Assembly: GCF_963678635.1 (NCBI RefSeq)
Contig: NC_087064.1
Span: 69,058,123-69,122,122 of the forward strand
Length of the DNA: 64,000 nt
Reading direction: 5' to 3'
Source of the DNA: Symsagittifera roscoffensis
Taxonomy: Eukaryota > Xenacoelomorpha > Acoela > Convolutidae
Position numbers and translations under genes: made by a program. Under the pieces are notes generated by a model. The model was not told the origin of the DNA and did not search any database. It worked only from the letters and a program-made list of their open reading frames with translations. Below are positions 24,109 through 35,296 of this stretch, piece by piece (position 1 is the stretch's first letter; every line of letters begins with the position of its first letter).

Positions 24109-24940
24109 AAGGTAAGTATAATTTATACATATTCTTCACTAATAAATTTGAAATAAATACTAACCATTCTTTATCCATGTCTTATTTAGATTTTTAGTTT
24201 TCATCCCACGATCATCTGCAAAATACACAAAAGAAAAATAAAAAATAGAAAACTTCTTCAAATTGTTCAAAACTCTATTAATATTTTGCACCAACTAAAT
24301 TAAATAAAATTCATACCAATGTAGTAAATTAATTTATAAATTGTTTCCCCACAAGCAGTAAATCTAATAATGATGAAAATTTGTAACTTATTTTTTCCCA
24401 AAAACTAGCAGTAAAATTGAAATTCTATGTAGTAAATTGATAAAACGAAAATGCAGTACTAACCTTTTGATATTTCCATTCATTCGCACAAAAATTCTAT
24501 CCACACTCGCACAGCTCGCCCACGAAGAATTGTTTAAATAATGAATTTCAGTTTCAAGCTTTCACACTCAACAACTCTAACACATGATAACACGTTTCAA
24601 ACTTTCCTTTAACCCGGTTGGAAAGGAATTATATACTAAACAAAACTAACCAATGCAGCTCACTAAACACCACAAATCATAGAATAACAGCATGACTAAG
24701 AAAAGGAAACCAACGGTACCCAAACCGGATTAACCCAGTTTAAAACTGGATAATTTATTCTTTTGAAGACTATTATAAAGTCTAAGAAAGAAATAATAAA
24801 GCACAAAAAAGTCGAAAGACAAACCCATACCAAAAACAATTTGATTTTTGAAAAAAGGACACAACCAACGAAACATAAGAAAAACCACAATAAACCCAAC
24901 ATAAAACGTTATCACATAACAGGACCTCTCACAGAAACCG
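24109..24940 (+). other. 3' non-coding part of the retroelement
   Basis: A GTAAGT donor-like site lies immediately after the last ORF. A GTAGTAAATT / GCAGTAAA motif recurs several times between 24320 and 24460. The A/C-rich strand bias continues to about 24940. No copy of the 7250-7605 leader was found, so no 3' LTR is called. ORFs here are short and low-complexity. Confidence 0.35.
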
Positions 24941-24944
24941 CACG

Positions 24945-25810
24945 AAATCTAACTCATTTTTGTGAAACTGTGCAAAACGATCAAAAATCATGATTCAGGA
25001 AAATGTGATCGGCAGCGTTAAACTAAAGAATATATCAACCGTCGGCCGAATTGAACCAAAGAAACAACTAACGACATGAAACAAAAAATGTTTGTTTCGT
25101 ATTCGATCCAAGCATGATATGCTTTGAGCGACTCAACCCAAAATGGCTACTTATCTTTTCAACGTCTGCATAAAATGTGCCACTTGTTTACTAAAATAGC
25201 ATTGTTTCTTTTGAAAGGTAAATATTAAATTAAGTTTAAGTTCAGTGCAGAGTCAAAATACTTTTATCAAATTCTGAATTTTTCTTCGCATCTAAGTTTT
25301 TTTTTCAATAGTTTTAAATTTTCGCAAGTAAAAATTTTTTTCTGACTTGTTTCATTATTATGTGTAGCTTTTGTGAGTTGGACATACTTTTGTCATGCTA
25401 TGTCTGTGCTTCATTCTGTTTTGATTTCGTTTTCGGCTATTTTTATCATTTGATAAAAAATAGTCGGAAACTAAATCAAAACAAAATAAAGCAAATGAAA
25501 CACAGAGAAAGCATGGTGAAAACTTATGTAAGATAGTAGTCCAAATTGCAGACAACTAAAATTATATTTTAAAAAATTTTTGATGCAATAAAAAAAGTTC
25601 AGACATCCAAAAATATGATGACACTGCATTGTACATAAAGTTATTTCAATCTTTAGCAGCCAAAAGAAACTAGGTCGATCAAAACAGAGCTTTTTCAGTC
25701 AATTCGGCCGACAGTGAGTGTATTTAATTTAACGCTTCCCATCACATTTTTGCTTAATCATTACTTTTGCTCCTTATGCAGAGTTTCACAAAAAATCATT
25801 TGGCATAAGT
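24945..25810. mobile_element. Long-TIR element (~860 bp), non-autonomous
   Basis: The left terminal block (about 24950-25058) and right block (about 25690-25800) are imperfect reverse complements over ~110 bp. Paired landmarks include TTTTTGTGAAACTGTGC with GCAGAGTTTCACAAAAA, AAATGTGAT with ATCACATTT, GCGTTAAA with TTTAACGC, and GTCGGCCGAATTGA with TCAATTCGGCCGAC. The interior has no convincing ORF. It abuts the 3' edge of the retroelement and may have truncated it. No target duplication was resolved. Confidence 0.65.
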
Positions 25811-26483
25811 GATTTTGAGATTTATAATTTATCGATTAAAACTGTAATCTAATGATATCATACCTTCAAATAAAACTACTAAATTACAAATCAGACCAAG
25901 AAAATATCAATTTATCAGAAAATAAAAAATGAATTTTTGAATAATTCTCAGTTGAAACATTTTTTGGCTCAAAAAAGCAAAAGTTTTTATATAAAAATCA
26001 GTTGTTTCTGTGAAAAAAAATATTAAAAAAGGTTCGTTAAAACTTATGATGTAGTTGACAACTGAGTTAATTCTACTATTTCTAAAAAAAAACAAATTTA
26101 TCGATTTCTTCTCACAATAATTTTAACTCAGCCAATCCTATGTCGAGGACGCCCATACCAAAGATTGAAACACAGTCCACATTATTTTCATGATTGTCGC
26201 ACTACTTGACCGGATTCTATTTGTTGTTGCAGTTAGACAATCACTTTGTTCTGTAATTTCTACTAAGTTCATACAATTATATTTTTAGACCTTATCCTTA
26301 CTATAAAAAAACACTCCAAATGATGGAAATTGAAGAATTAATTTTCCAAATAATTCCTGAAAAAATAGTTTGCGATGATATCAGTGTTCTAAATTGAAGT
26401 CCAAAAATTTGAATGTCAAAAAAGTGAAAGTCATTAATCATTTCCTGATAATGAGTGGGTATTCAGGAGTAGCAAAACGCAAA
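25811..26483. other. AT-rich DNA, nothing recognised
   Basis: No coding pattern, RNA gene or repeat boundary was seen. Confidence 0.4.
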
Positions 26484-26605
26484 AATGGTCACATTTGTAC
26501 CAAAATGAAAAATCAGTCCCATTTGTATCAAAATAAAAAATCAGTCCCATTTGTACCAAAATTTAAAAACAGTTGCAATCTTACCAAATTCAATTATCAG
26601 TCCCA
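26484..26605. repeat. Short tandem repeat, ~29 bp unit
   Basis: The phrase CAGTCCCATTTGTACCAAAAT is repeated three times with small changes, followed by two weaker copies (CAGTTGCAATCTTACC, CAGTCCCAAATT). It is non-coding. Confidence 0.6.
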
Positions 26606-26623
26606 AATTTTATACAGTCTTTA

Positions 26624-26959
26624 TTATATGATCCTACTCGTAAGGTCGGGGCATGACTTGAGTGTTCCGTTGCTCAAAAATGCCTCCGACTTAAGCAAAA
26701 GTGACAAATTTTTGTCAAAAGCAAAGATGGTAACACCAGCATAAGTATCATGCGCAAAAAGGAATCGCTTTTCTGTCAACGTTAATTGCCATTTTATAGT
26801 TATGGAAACTTCTGAGAGTTTTTTGTGTTTCGTAGAGGCTGGACTTTTGTACTCTGGCGCAACAGTCGTAGTTGAATGCAATAAGTTGTCATAATAAGTT
26901 CTCAATTGATTCGTTGGGTGTTTTGTTGCTTTTTCACTACTTTCTGTTGAAACTTCCAT
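26624..26959 (-). pseudogene. MULE-type transposase / FLYWCH-associated fragment
   Basis: A 111-codon minus ORF ends with FLSNGTLKSCPDL, which resembles the DGTFK-x-CP block that precedes the catalytic core in many MULE-type transposases and their domesticated FLYWCH relatives. The upstream part has the usual Trp-x2-Thr block and an IFAF-like block at the expected spacing. The DDE core that should follow is not recognisable downstream. This is probably a dead fragment of a MULE-like element. The assignment rests on motif pattern alone. Confidence 0.45.
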
Positions 26960-27374
26960 TAATATTTCGTTTCTCTCGTCATGTGTGCATTCCCAGATTT
27001 TTCGTAACGTTTTTGAAATTGGCCGTCAAAAACAAAACAAACAAAAAACGTCGAAAAAAAACAGCTTTGGAATTTTTTGAGTAGATTAAATAACGATAAT
27101 TCTCGAAAAAAAATTATCTTCTTCTATAAATTTATTATTGCAATTGATTTTCCATGTTATCTTAGCTGATATTAATAGCTGACAGAGAATTGAAACGCTT
27201 ATTATGTTTTCATTCGGCTGTAGAAGGAATAGTAACTGTTGCAACTGAATATGATCAGTTGAAACGGCCAAAATTCACTTTGTCACGTAATTTTGCCTGC
27301 CCGTACTGAAATTTGTAGTTAAGTTCAAATCTGGACATCGAAAATACATACAAAATCCATAACTGTATCAGTCC
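26960..27374. other. AT-rich DNA, nothing recognised
   Basis: No supported feature. Confidence 0.35.
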
Positions 27375-27705
27375 TGTGGCATGTCTCTTTTTTCCCTGTA
27401 CATGTCTGAAACAGACATGTACCAGACATGATAATTATATAAAAAAAGATCTTGAGTCAGATATGATCAGACTTGAAATAAACCTGGACCAGACATGTTC
27501 ATGTCTGAAACTACATGATCAGACCTAGACTTGATGATACCTGACTTCACATGATCATACCTGGACCAGATATGATCTTGCCTGAAACTACATGATCAGA
27601 ACTGAAGCAGACATGATCATACATGATTTTATTTGATCATGCCTGACCAGGCATAATCCTGCCTAGAATTACATGATCAGACCTGAAGCAGGCATATCAT
27701 GATGG
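27375..27705. repeat. Degenerate TGATCATG/CCTG satellite-like array
   Basis: Dozens of variants of CATGATCAGACCTGAAGCAG and its near-reverse complement recur at 15-30 bp spacing. The words ACATGATCAGACC, CATGTCTGAAAC and GACCAGACATG dominate. Many units are palindromic around TGATCA or CATG. The array ends before the ordinary sequence near 27710. Confidence 0.7.
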
Positions 27706-28101
27706 TAGTGTAAGACCGGGACAATCCGTGAGTCAACTGAAGCAAGCTTCGGTGGTAACTCGAGAAGCAAAAATCAGTTTAATATTGGTGCCCAGCATGC
27801 CAGATTTCAAGCTGACAAGAACAGATACTACACATGATCATAGCCAAAAGGCCGAGAAGCGATGAGCGAAACAAATGATTTTTTTTCTTCATGCCTCAGT
27901 CACAACAAAGAAACAACAGCTCGCACCATACAATTTTTAAACTATCCGACTGGATTGGGAGCTAGGTCGCTCCCGAAACAATTCATACAATATCAAGGTA
28001 AATAGTTAAAAATAGGCGTCATTATGATTCCTTGCCTTAAAAAAACACTCTGCCGGCTTATAATTCTATCGTAAAATTACAGTGGATTCATTATAACCAT
28101 C

Positions 28102-28301
28102 NNNNNNNNNNNNNNNNNNNNNNNNNNNNNNNNNNNNNNNNNNNNNNNNNNNNNNNNNNNNNNNNNNNNNNNNNNNNNNNNNNNNNNNNNNNNNNNNNNN
28201 NNNNNNNNNNNNNNNNNNNNNNNNNNNNNNNNNNNNNNNNNNNNNNNNNNNNNNNNNNNNNNNNNNNNNNNNNNNNNNNNNNNNNNNNNNNNNNNNNNNN
28301 N
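28102..28301. other. Assembly gap (200 N)
   Basis: Exactly 200 N, a conventional placeholder, so the true length is unknown. Any ORF spanning it is meaningless. Confidence 0.99.
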
Positions 28302-29569
28302 AAACCACCAGCAAACTCACAAAACCTTCATTGGTAAATTCAATCACCGTCTTAGTCTTACAGTGACTAAAACTGTCCACATGTGTGATAGAAGTCTGAG
28401 GTCTTGCTTTGTGCCATTTTTGTACTGATTAACTATAGTTACCTGACAGAGGAATCTTCAAACGAAAAAATTGCAAATATTCACGAAAAAACTGCGTAAA
28501 TTTTTTGGAACCTGAAGTCTTGTTCTTTGGAAAGGATAAAAAGGGATCTTAAAAAAAAACATTTATAAATCCAGAAAAGCACGCAATGTTGGAACTAAAC
28601 TTCATTCATATACACTAAAGTTCAAATAAAAACAGACACACCAAAGTTCAAAAAATATTTCATTAGGTATCAAACAATTTCATATTTTCAGAAACGCACA
28701 GGCCCCAATTGGACTCGAAGCTAAATTGATTGTCACCATAATCATTAATGTTACCTCCTTGTTATTTGAATCAGTCAACAATTTTGTGGGTTAAAAAATC
28801 AGGAAGTTGATGGGATATTTATGTGAACAAATTTTTCAACGGAAAGTGTTCTGCTACTCGATAGCGAAACTCTTGCAAATCGCATAAATTAGCAAATAAT
28901 TTGCTAACGGTTGAAAAAAAGTTCAATATGAAAGTCTGTAAAAACATGATCGGATGCTGAAAAAACGTTTTGTATTGGTCCAAATCAAAGCAACCTCAAG
29001 AATGGGGCGTGTAAGTAGCTGCAAAGAGCTCGCATTTTTTCATAACCTCTGATAATAAAAAACGTCGGAACTGGTTAAATAATTTTTTATTTTTTGCTTT
29101 TAAAATTTTCGTTTGTTAAAAGTATTTAGCCGAAGGGAAGAAGGACAAAAAAATTCAGAAGATCCAGCATCAAAAATTTCTCTATCAGATACAAAAATTA
29201 AGATGAAATAAATCGAAGAAATTTTATTTACAAAAACAGAAACATAGTTTTTGGCTGAGACTTTAATTCTTCTCTACGACAATCTTTACTTATCCTCATC
29301 TTTTCTTAAAATCTACGACAAATCAGCTGGAAAGCGTAAGAATTCTACAGAGTTCTTCTTGTCAAAAAGCCATTTGAAACTGATGTCTCGTAATTTTTTT
29401 CATATTCCATATCCACACGTTTCCAACATATCCAACAAAAATTAGCGAAGATAGGTAAAAATGCTTTAAAAAAGTATGCACTAAAAACATTCACAGACCA
29501 AAATTTCTGTACGAATTTTTAAATTAGATTTTAATTTCATGAAGATTAAGGCTCAACGCACCTTAGACA
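28302..29569. other. Nothing recognised
   Basis: AT-rich DNA on the left side of a decayed retroelement. Short ORFs without motifs only. Its 5' LTR, if any, could lie here but was not identified. Confidence 0.35.
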
Positions 29570-32110
29570 CTGTGGTGGTGCTATCGTTAGGTGTTAGAAT
29601 AGATCTCGTATTTATGCTAAAGGTCATTTCGCGAGACGGTATCCGAAAGTGAATATTAACGACGATTCCATTAAAATGAGGACGTTTTGGCAGAACCTGG
29701 AGAAGGTTTTTCCGAAAACGGTGAAATCGAATTTTCAAGAGATACATACTTTTTTCACGAAAACAAGCAAAAGGTGAACAGTGGATCAGTTCTACTGTCA
29801 CCTGAGGGACCTGGCAGAACATTGTGAGTTCGGGGCAGGAGGAGACGTAATGGTCAGCGACATATTAATCAAAATGTCAATCTCAGAGATTCAAAATGGA
29901 CTCATGAAGGAGGTGATGACTCCGGAAAGGACTCTAGAATACGTATTACGGTTAGAGCAGACACAGAAGAGCACCAAGACTATCCGAGATAATGGTGGAT
30001 ATGGAATTTTGTTGAGCGGATATGTGAACTTTGTGCTAGTCGTCGAGGGAATCCATGCCACCCAAACTGGCGGTCAGTGCAGCATTGCCAGGTTTGCCCT
30101 GGCGATTGAATGAGATCCCCATTCCGTGGCAAGGTTAATCATGTAGAAGAGAAAAAGCAAGATTACATTCCGGATGAGAGTATCTATGATGAAGAGTCAA
30201 CAAATCTGATAGAGTTAGAAAAGCAACTAAAATTTTATTATTCGGAGTGATTATGATGTGAATGCAAGTGATGATGCGACACAAGAATTGAAAGAACCTG
30301 AGGAATCAAAAATGATTTCATTTAAAAATGGGAAAAAATAGATGCATTAAAACTATTTCAGACAGACAAGGAAAAAAAAATACGGTTACAAAAAGGTAAT
30401 ATTGAGTTTATGTTTGTAGTGGATAGTGCAAGCACTACAAATTTGATGCCACTGCATATGGCAGCAACAGTCAAAAAAAACTCTGGGCGAGCGTTATGGC
30501 AAGATACAGATTTGGTACTACATGATTACAATCAATATGACATCCAGAATCACGGCACATTGGTTTTCATACTGAATCCAATGGTTGGGTGAGAGATCAT
30601 TTCTGGACAGTGATCATTTCTGGACATATTTCAATGTCTGGGCTTAAAATGGTCTCAAGAAATTCCATCCGAACGGAAAGGTAAATTAACGTCCAATATT
30701 ACTATTGGAAAAAATTGACAACGTACTGAAAGTTCATTTTACCAAGAAGTTTCCGGGGCTATTTGCAGGAAATGGGACAGCACAAATTTTTAATTTTGAA
30801 TCTAAATCCAAAAAGTTTTTTACGCGTACAAATCAGAAAGGATGGCAATTCCTTATCAATCTGGAAGATGAAGTAGTGGATGAAATCATAAGATCAGAAA
30901 AGTTCGTCAGATAGGTAAATTGAAACAATGTTCCGGCCAACCCTTTATTTCACCTGTCGTCCTAACAATGAAAAAGGACAAATCAATCAAGTTGGCATTC
31001 GATTCGAAACAACTGAACATGGCAATTTACAAGAATATATATCAGATGACAAAGTTGAAAACCTAATTAATTCGATAGATCAAGTCATAGCTGAAGAAAA
31101 TCATTTTCGACAATAGGTTTGAGTTGTGCTTATAGTCAATCGAAGTTGCATGCTGAAACTAGACAACTTTGTATTTTTAACGTTATTAGTGATGCGGCCA
31201 CCTGTACCAATCAATTCATGACAGGTTTCTATGGATTGACAGATATGCCATCAATGTTTCAAATGTCGCTAGATACCACAATATTGTATTTAACGAATAT
31301 ATTTAGTTTCCTAGATTACCCTATAGTATACTCTTCGGATGGTAATGAAGACCATCATATCAAAGTTGAAAGCTGATTAAAACGTTTGGATGACAAAATT
31401 GACTCTCAGTTACTTTAGCGAAAATCAAGTTTGCAAAAGAAGAAATTGAGTGGCTCGTTTCAACTCTCAAAATCGGGTATCCAACAACTGGAAGTGAAAA
31501 CCGAATGGATTGAAAATTTACCGTCGCCTAAAACGAAAAACAGCTACAGTCTTTGCTTGGATCAGTGTTTCATGTGACAAAATTCAAATCACAATAGCTA
31601 CATTGTGTTCGGCTTTTAGAAGTCTATTGAAAGTCGTAGATACAGAAAAATTTATCTGGAATGAGAAACATGATTTTTTTTCAAATAGTCCTTGAAAAAA
31701 ATATTGAGATTACGGAAATGGCTCGTTTTAACATCAGAATTGAAACTGGAGTAAAACTCGATGCGTATAAAAAGGGTCTGGGTCCAGCCTCAAAAAAATT
31801 CCAGAAGATTGAAAATGTGTGGCATTTGCCTTACCCTTCCTCAATTCGGCCGAAATGAGATGTAGTTTGAACGACGTTTTTAGGTGTTGTATGGTCTATA
31901 TAGCTTTTTCGGTATTATTTATATCGTCAAGAGTTCATTGTGAACACAGACCGAAAAGCGTCACTTGGTGTACTCAAACCTAACCGTGCAGACAAAACAA
32001 ACTCCAGGAACAGACTCCAGGAAAAAACATGGGTTTAGTTTACTACAATTTGCGTTTTCCGGCCAAAGAAGCAAAGCCAATTGCGAAATTTGATGAGGAA
32101 TTACTTGTTG
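29570..32110 (+). pseudogene. Badly decayed Ty3/gypsy element (gag-pro-RT-RNase H)
   Basis: Fragments occur in the correct order but in shifting frames. A Gag segment at 29660-30060 includes VDQFYCHLRDLAEHCEFG. A protease remnant near 30410 reads VVDSAST where DSGA is expected. RT pieces lie at 31119-31376, with TGFYGLTDMPS and a catalytic block reading FLDYP, so the second Asp of the FLDD motif is lost. An RNase H start at about 31700 and an end near 31930 read as YRQEFIVNTDRKA. No integrase or LTRs were recognised. Codon use and divergence differ from the giant element at 7-25 kb, so this is a separate, older family. Confidence 0.8.
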
Positions 32111-32349
32111 CTTAAATTAACTCATTTAGTAACTTTGTTCGTAAGTAATCGAGAGGGAATTCCAGGCATGTTTGCGGTTTAAAACTGAGCAACAAATATG
32201 TCACACCATCATTTGCTCAACTGTGATTGGTCAATTGAGTGCGAAGATTTCACACTTCGGAAAATGCGCAAAATTAGCGTACAGCAAACCAAAAAACCAA
32301 AGTAAATCAGTGTGAAGTTAACAGTGATATCGCTCAACACTATCAGAGT

Positions 32350-32822
32350 AGTAACAATTTGCAAGATCAACTAGAGTCAAGAAAGAGCAAAATGAAAGAG
32401 GACGTTTTCAGAACAAATCCTTATCTCAATGCGGCGTTGTTCGACTATGCCAACCACATCACTAAAAATGAAAGAAGTAGCCCAGCGAAAGAATTGAAGG
32501 AGTCAGGAAAACTGATACAGGCGGAACGACTTTCAAGGAGAAAGCGCACAATTCCAGCGAAGCGGAAGGAAGTATAGCCATGTCAACTAACAGAAATGGG
32601 AATCGGCAGCGTATTCCAAGTGTGACGCAGGACAAAACCACCGTTGGGCGAGAATGAAAGGCACATAAACCAGAGGAGGAAAGAGAATTAATTATTGTTG
32701 GGGGAGAACCAATTGCCCATAAGAAACAGGAGAGAAATCAGAAGTCGATTGTGGATATTGTAAACGAGGAGGAGAACAAAAAACGAGAATTGCTGTCACT
32801 ATCAGACCCGTTGGATATATAG
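32350..32822 (+). other. Coding-like Lys/Glu-rich remnants
   Basis: Two polar open stretches, 32359-32577 and about 32666-32822, lie in different frames. Both are rich in Glu, Lys and Arg and locally GC-richer than the flanks. They could be a gag start of another retroelement copy or remnants of a host exon. No motif decides. Confidence 0.3.
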
Positions 32823-33824
32823 ATTTCAAAAATCTCTAACAAAAAAGAACTTGCTAATTTTTTAAGGTAATTTTTCTAATTTTCGCAATACACGGTTTAA
32901 CTGATAAAATATTGAATTAGAAATGAGTGCTGTAATTTAGTGGGGATAGTTAAAAAAATGGTTGGTACAAGCGGCAAAATGGATCCAAAGTTGAAAGCTC
33001 TCCGACCCAACCTCAGAAAAAATTTTGGAAAATAAATTCAACTAAAAAATCTAAGAAACATTAAAAAAAATTATGAAATAAAAGCCTTGAACTTAAAATA
33101 AGATATACTTAAAATCGCAATAAAGCTAATAATGGCTGAGCTGATGGTGACCCGGTATGACCAAAATACGCAAAATTAGAATTTTTCTCATAAAAATCTT
33201 AAAAATTATTAGGCTCTAAGAATGTTACAAGATGGACTTTAGTGTGAAAGAACTGTTTCATATAAGAAACTTATAAGATAGTGACTCTTCTTACAAGATA
33301 AATTATAAGATGGGAACTTTTGCTACAAATATTATACAAAAAGTTTTTGCCTGTTTTTTTTAAACTTTCTGATAACCAGTTTAAAAGTTCTCCGCTGTTG
33401 CAGAGTACAAAATTGGAAACTTGTAGGACAAGTTACTTTTTCCCTTTCCGCTACATGAGTTGTCTCAAAAAACATTAACATACTAGAATTAAGCCTTTGC
33501 TGTTAGCTTATTCAATATTATCGCTTCGGATTTTTTCTTAAAATGCATAAATTATTAAAAAACTTCAAAAAACTTTTATATGCTTGAATTTGAAAAAAAA
33601 AACGAGTAATTATTTATCTGTTCTTAGGGTAAAGAAAAACATTGAAAATGCTTTTAGCTGTTTTTTGAACATTTGTAAATTAGTTTTAAGATAGCGGAAG
33701 TTTAGTACAAATCCTACAATGCCTTCTAAAATAGGGAAATTAATTTAAGATAGTCAACCCGGGGACACATGCGACGGGTAGCAACTAAGATCATATAGAT
33801 TTTTTTTTCAAAATTACGAATTTA
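32823..33824. other. AT-rich DNA, nothing recognised
   Basis: No supported gene, RNA or repeat boundary. Confidence 0.35.
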
Positions 33825-34295
33825 TTGACTTTCGAAGAAAACGGAACATTTATGCTTCGGGTTATTTTCTTTATCAGTCAATTTTCGGCAATCGAAAAAA
33901 AAATTTTGATAACAAAAAATTTTGATACCCCATAGTAGATTTTGACTCATTGAAATCAAATGAAAAATATCTGTAAACTCCGATTTTTTTTCTGGCAAAG
34001 TTCTGGGAGTTTGAAAACAGTTGGCCATGCTCTGGACTAATTAATGCGCTTTTTGAACTTTTTGTTTATAATGCTGAACTCGTAACGCATATTATTTATG
34101 CGTGGCGAATTATCCCGCAGAAAACAGTCGTTCCAAATTCAATTGAGACTAGCTAATTGGTCGTATTAATTTCGTACGACTCCAAAGGGTTATAGTTTCT
34201 TCATGATATTTTTTTCCCAAAACCTATTCAATATGGACTAAGGGGCAATGGGAAAATTCAGGGCTTCGCCCTGATACACGAGAATTCTTGTTTTT
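33825..34295 (-). repeat. Hairpin-core repeat family, decayed minus copy
   Basis: It starts with TTTCGAAGAAAACGGAACATTTATGC, a degenerate form of the family's end, and finishes with the core palindrome TCAGGGCTTCGCCCTGA at 34258-34274. The interior is strongly diverged. Confidence 0.55.
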
Positions 34296-35296
34296 CTAAA
34301 AAAAAAAGTTGGATTAGTGTTAATTTACAGCATTTAATCATTTACATTTTGTCTATTTAATCTAAACGAGCATGTTATTAGGAAAAATGCTAGCTTGTTT
34401 GGATCTTTGCTTGTGTCATCAATTCAAATTTTTTGCCTGCACATCACAAGTATCCTCAAGAAGCATTGTATTAGCACAGTAATAACTTTCAATCTACAAA
34501 TGCATCACCAATTGAGTTAGTATCTGTCAAAACATGAAAACCAGGAACATTTTCTGCAGTAGCAATTAAAATCATCTGAAATTCAACTGCTGCAACTTTT
34601 TGCTTAATGCTTTTTGGGTTAGAGTTAATTTACAGCACGAGTTTGTCATTTTGTTTTAAGCAAGCTTAACATTTAGAAAAGTAAATTTTTGTCTTGGCTT
34701 ATTGTTTGCATCACAATCAAATGTCATGGATGATAGACGAACATAATGAATCCAATTGCATCCACCACGAATATTCTATTTGGGTTGCATAAAAGAAAAA
34801 TACTGATATACTTTAAATGAAATTTACCGCACCAAAGATAATCAAGTTCACCTAATTTATTACTCAGATTTACAGTTCGGATTAGTGTATTTAGATGATA
34901 ACAAAAAACGAAATAACAGTTTGGTAATCTTAATGTTAATAGCATGTCACGGAAAAAGTTGAACAGCTTAATTCAGTTATCACAAATCAACATCAGAAGT
35001 GGTTGAGCGAATCGTGGTGAGGCTATTTCAGTTGTGATTCATCCTGTATTCTACAAAGGACAAAAACTAAGAGAAAATGAGAAAATGTTTCCGTCGAGCG
35101 GCTGTTTTTGCTTGAAATCAAAAAACGCTGAAACGGTTTAAAAAGATAAATCATTGCAGCTCGACCACGAACAATACTTCTTGTAACTGATTTTGCGTCA
35201 AAACATTTCAAACAGTGATTAGTTCCTCAACAAAGTGTGGCTAGATCAAAAGGTTAATGATCGAATTTTTGTTCTATCATGTTGCTGCTGTCGAAC
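34296..35296. other. Nothing recognised
   Basis: Downstream flank of the lipase/J-domain gene on the minus strand. A phrase like GTTAGAGTTAATTTACAGCA occurs twice, near 34316 and 34619, suggesting a small internal duplication. No other feature was seen. Confidence 0.35.

Larger units (their letters stand above)
7250..24940 (+). mobile_element. Giant retrovirus-like Ty3/gypsy-type element with env and accessory ORFs (inactive copy)
   Basis: The plus strand from about 7.25 to 24.9 kb is strongly A- and C-rich and G-poor, unlike both flanks. It holds, in order, a long leader, gag, pol (PR, RT, RNase H, IN), a 49-codon ORF, a non-coding gap with a 3' splice-site-like sequence, a two-helix mini-ORF, a Met-less ORF, an envelope-like glycoprotein and a ~602-codon 3' ORF. 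Coding spans about 15 kb, far longer than a usual 5-8 kb gypsy element. Adjacent ORFs overlap at 17398, 19685 and 22300. Nine in-frame stops and one frameshift make this copy defective. No pair of direct LTRs could be matched by eye, so both outer boundaries are estimates and the 3' LTR may be lost. Confidence 0.85.

Noticed and set aside
7250-24940. A confirmed pair of LTRs
   Set aside because: The short match AAATCTAACTCAT at 7593 and 24945 is the only shared string I noticed between the two ends; it is too short and its flanks do not align.
27375-27705. CRISPR-like array
   Set aside because: Units are degenerate, overlapping and palindromic with no unique spacers of constant length; the genome is eukaryotic.
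28066-28380. Minus ORF spanning Ns
   Set aside because: It is made of unknown residues across an assembly gap.
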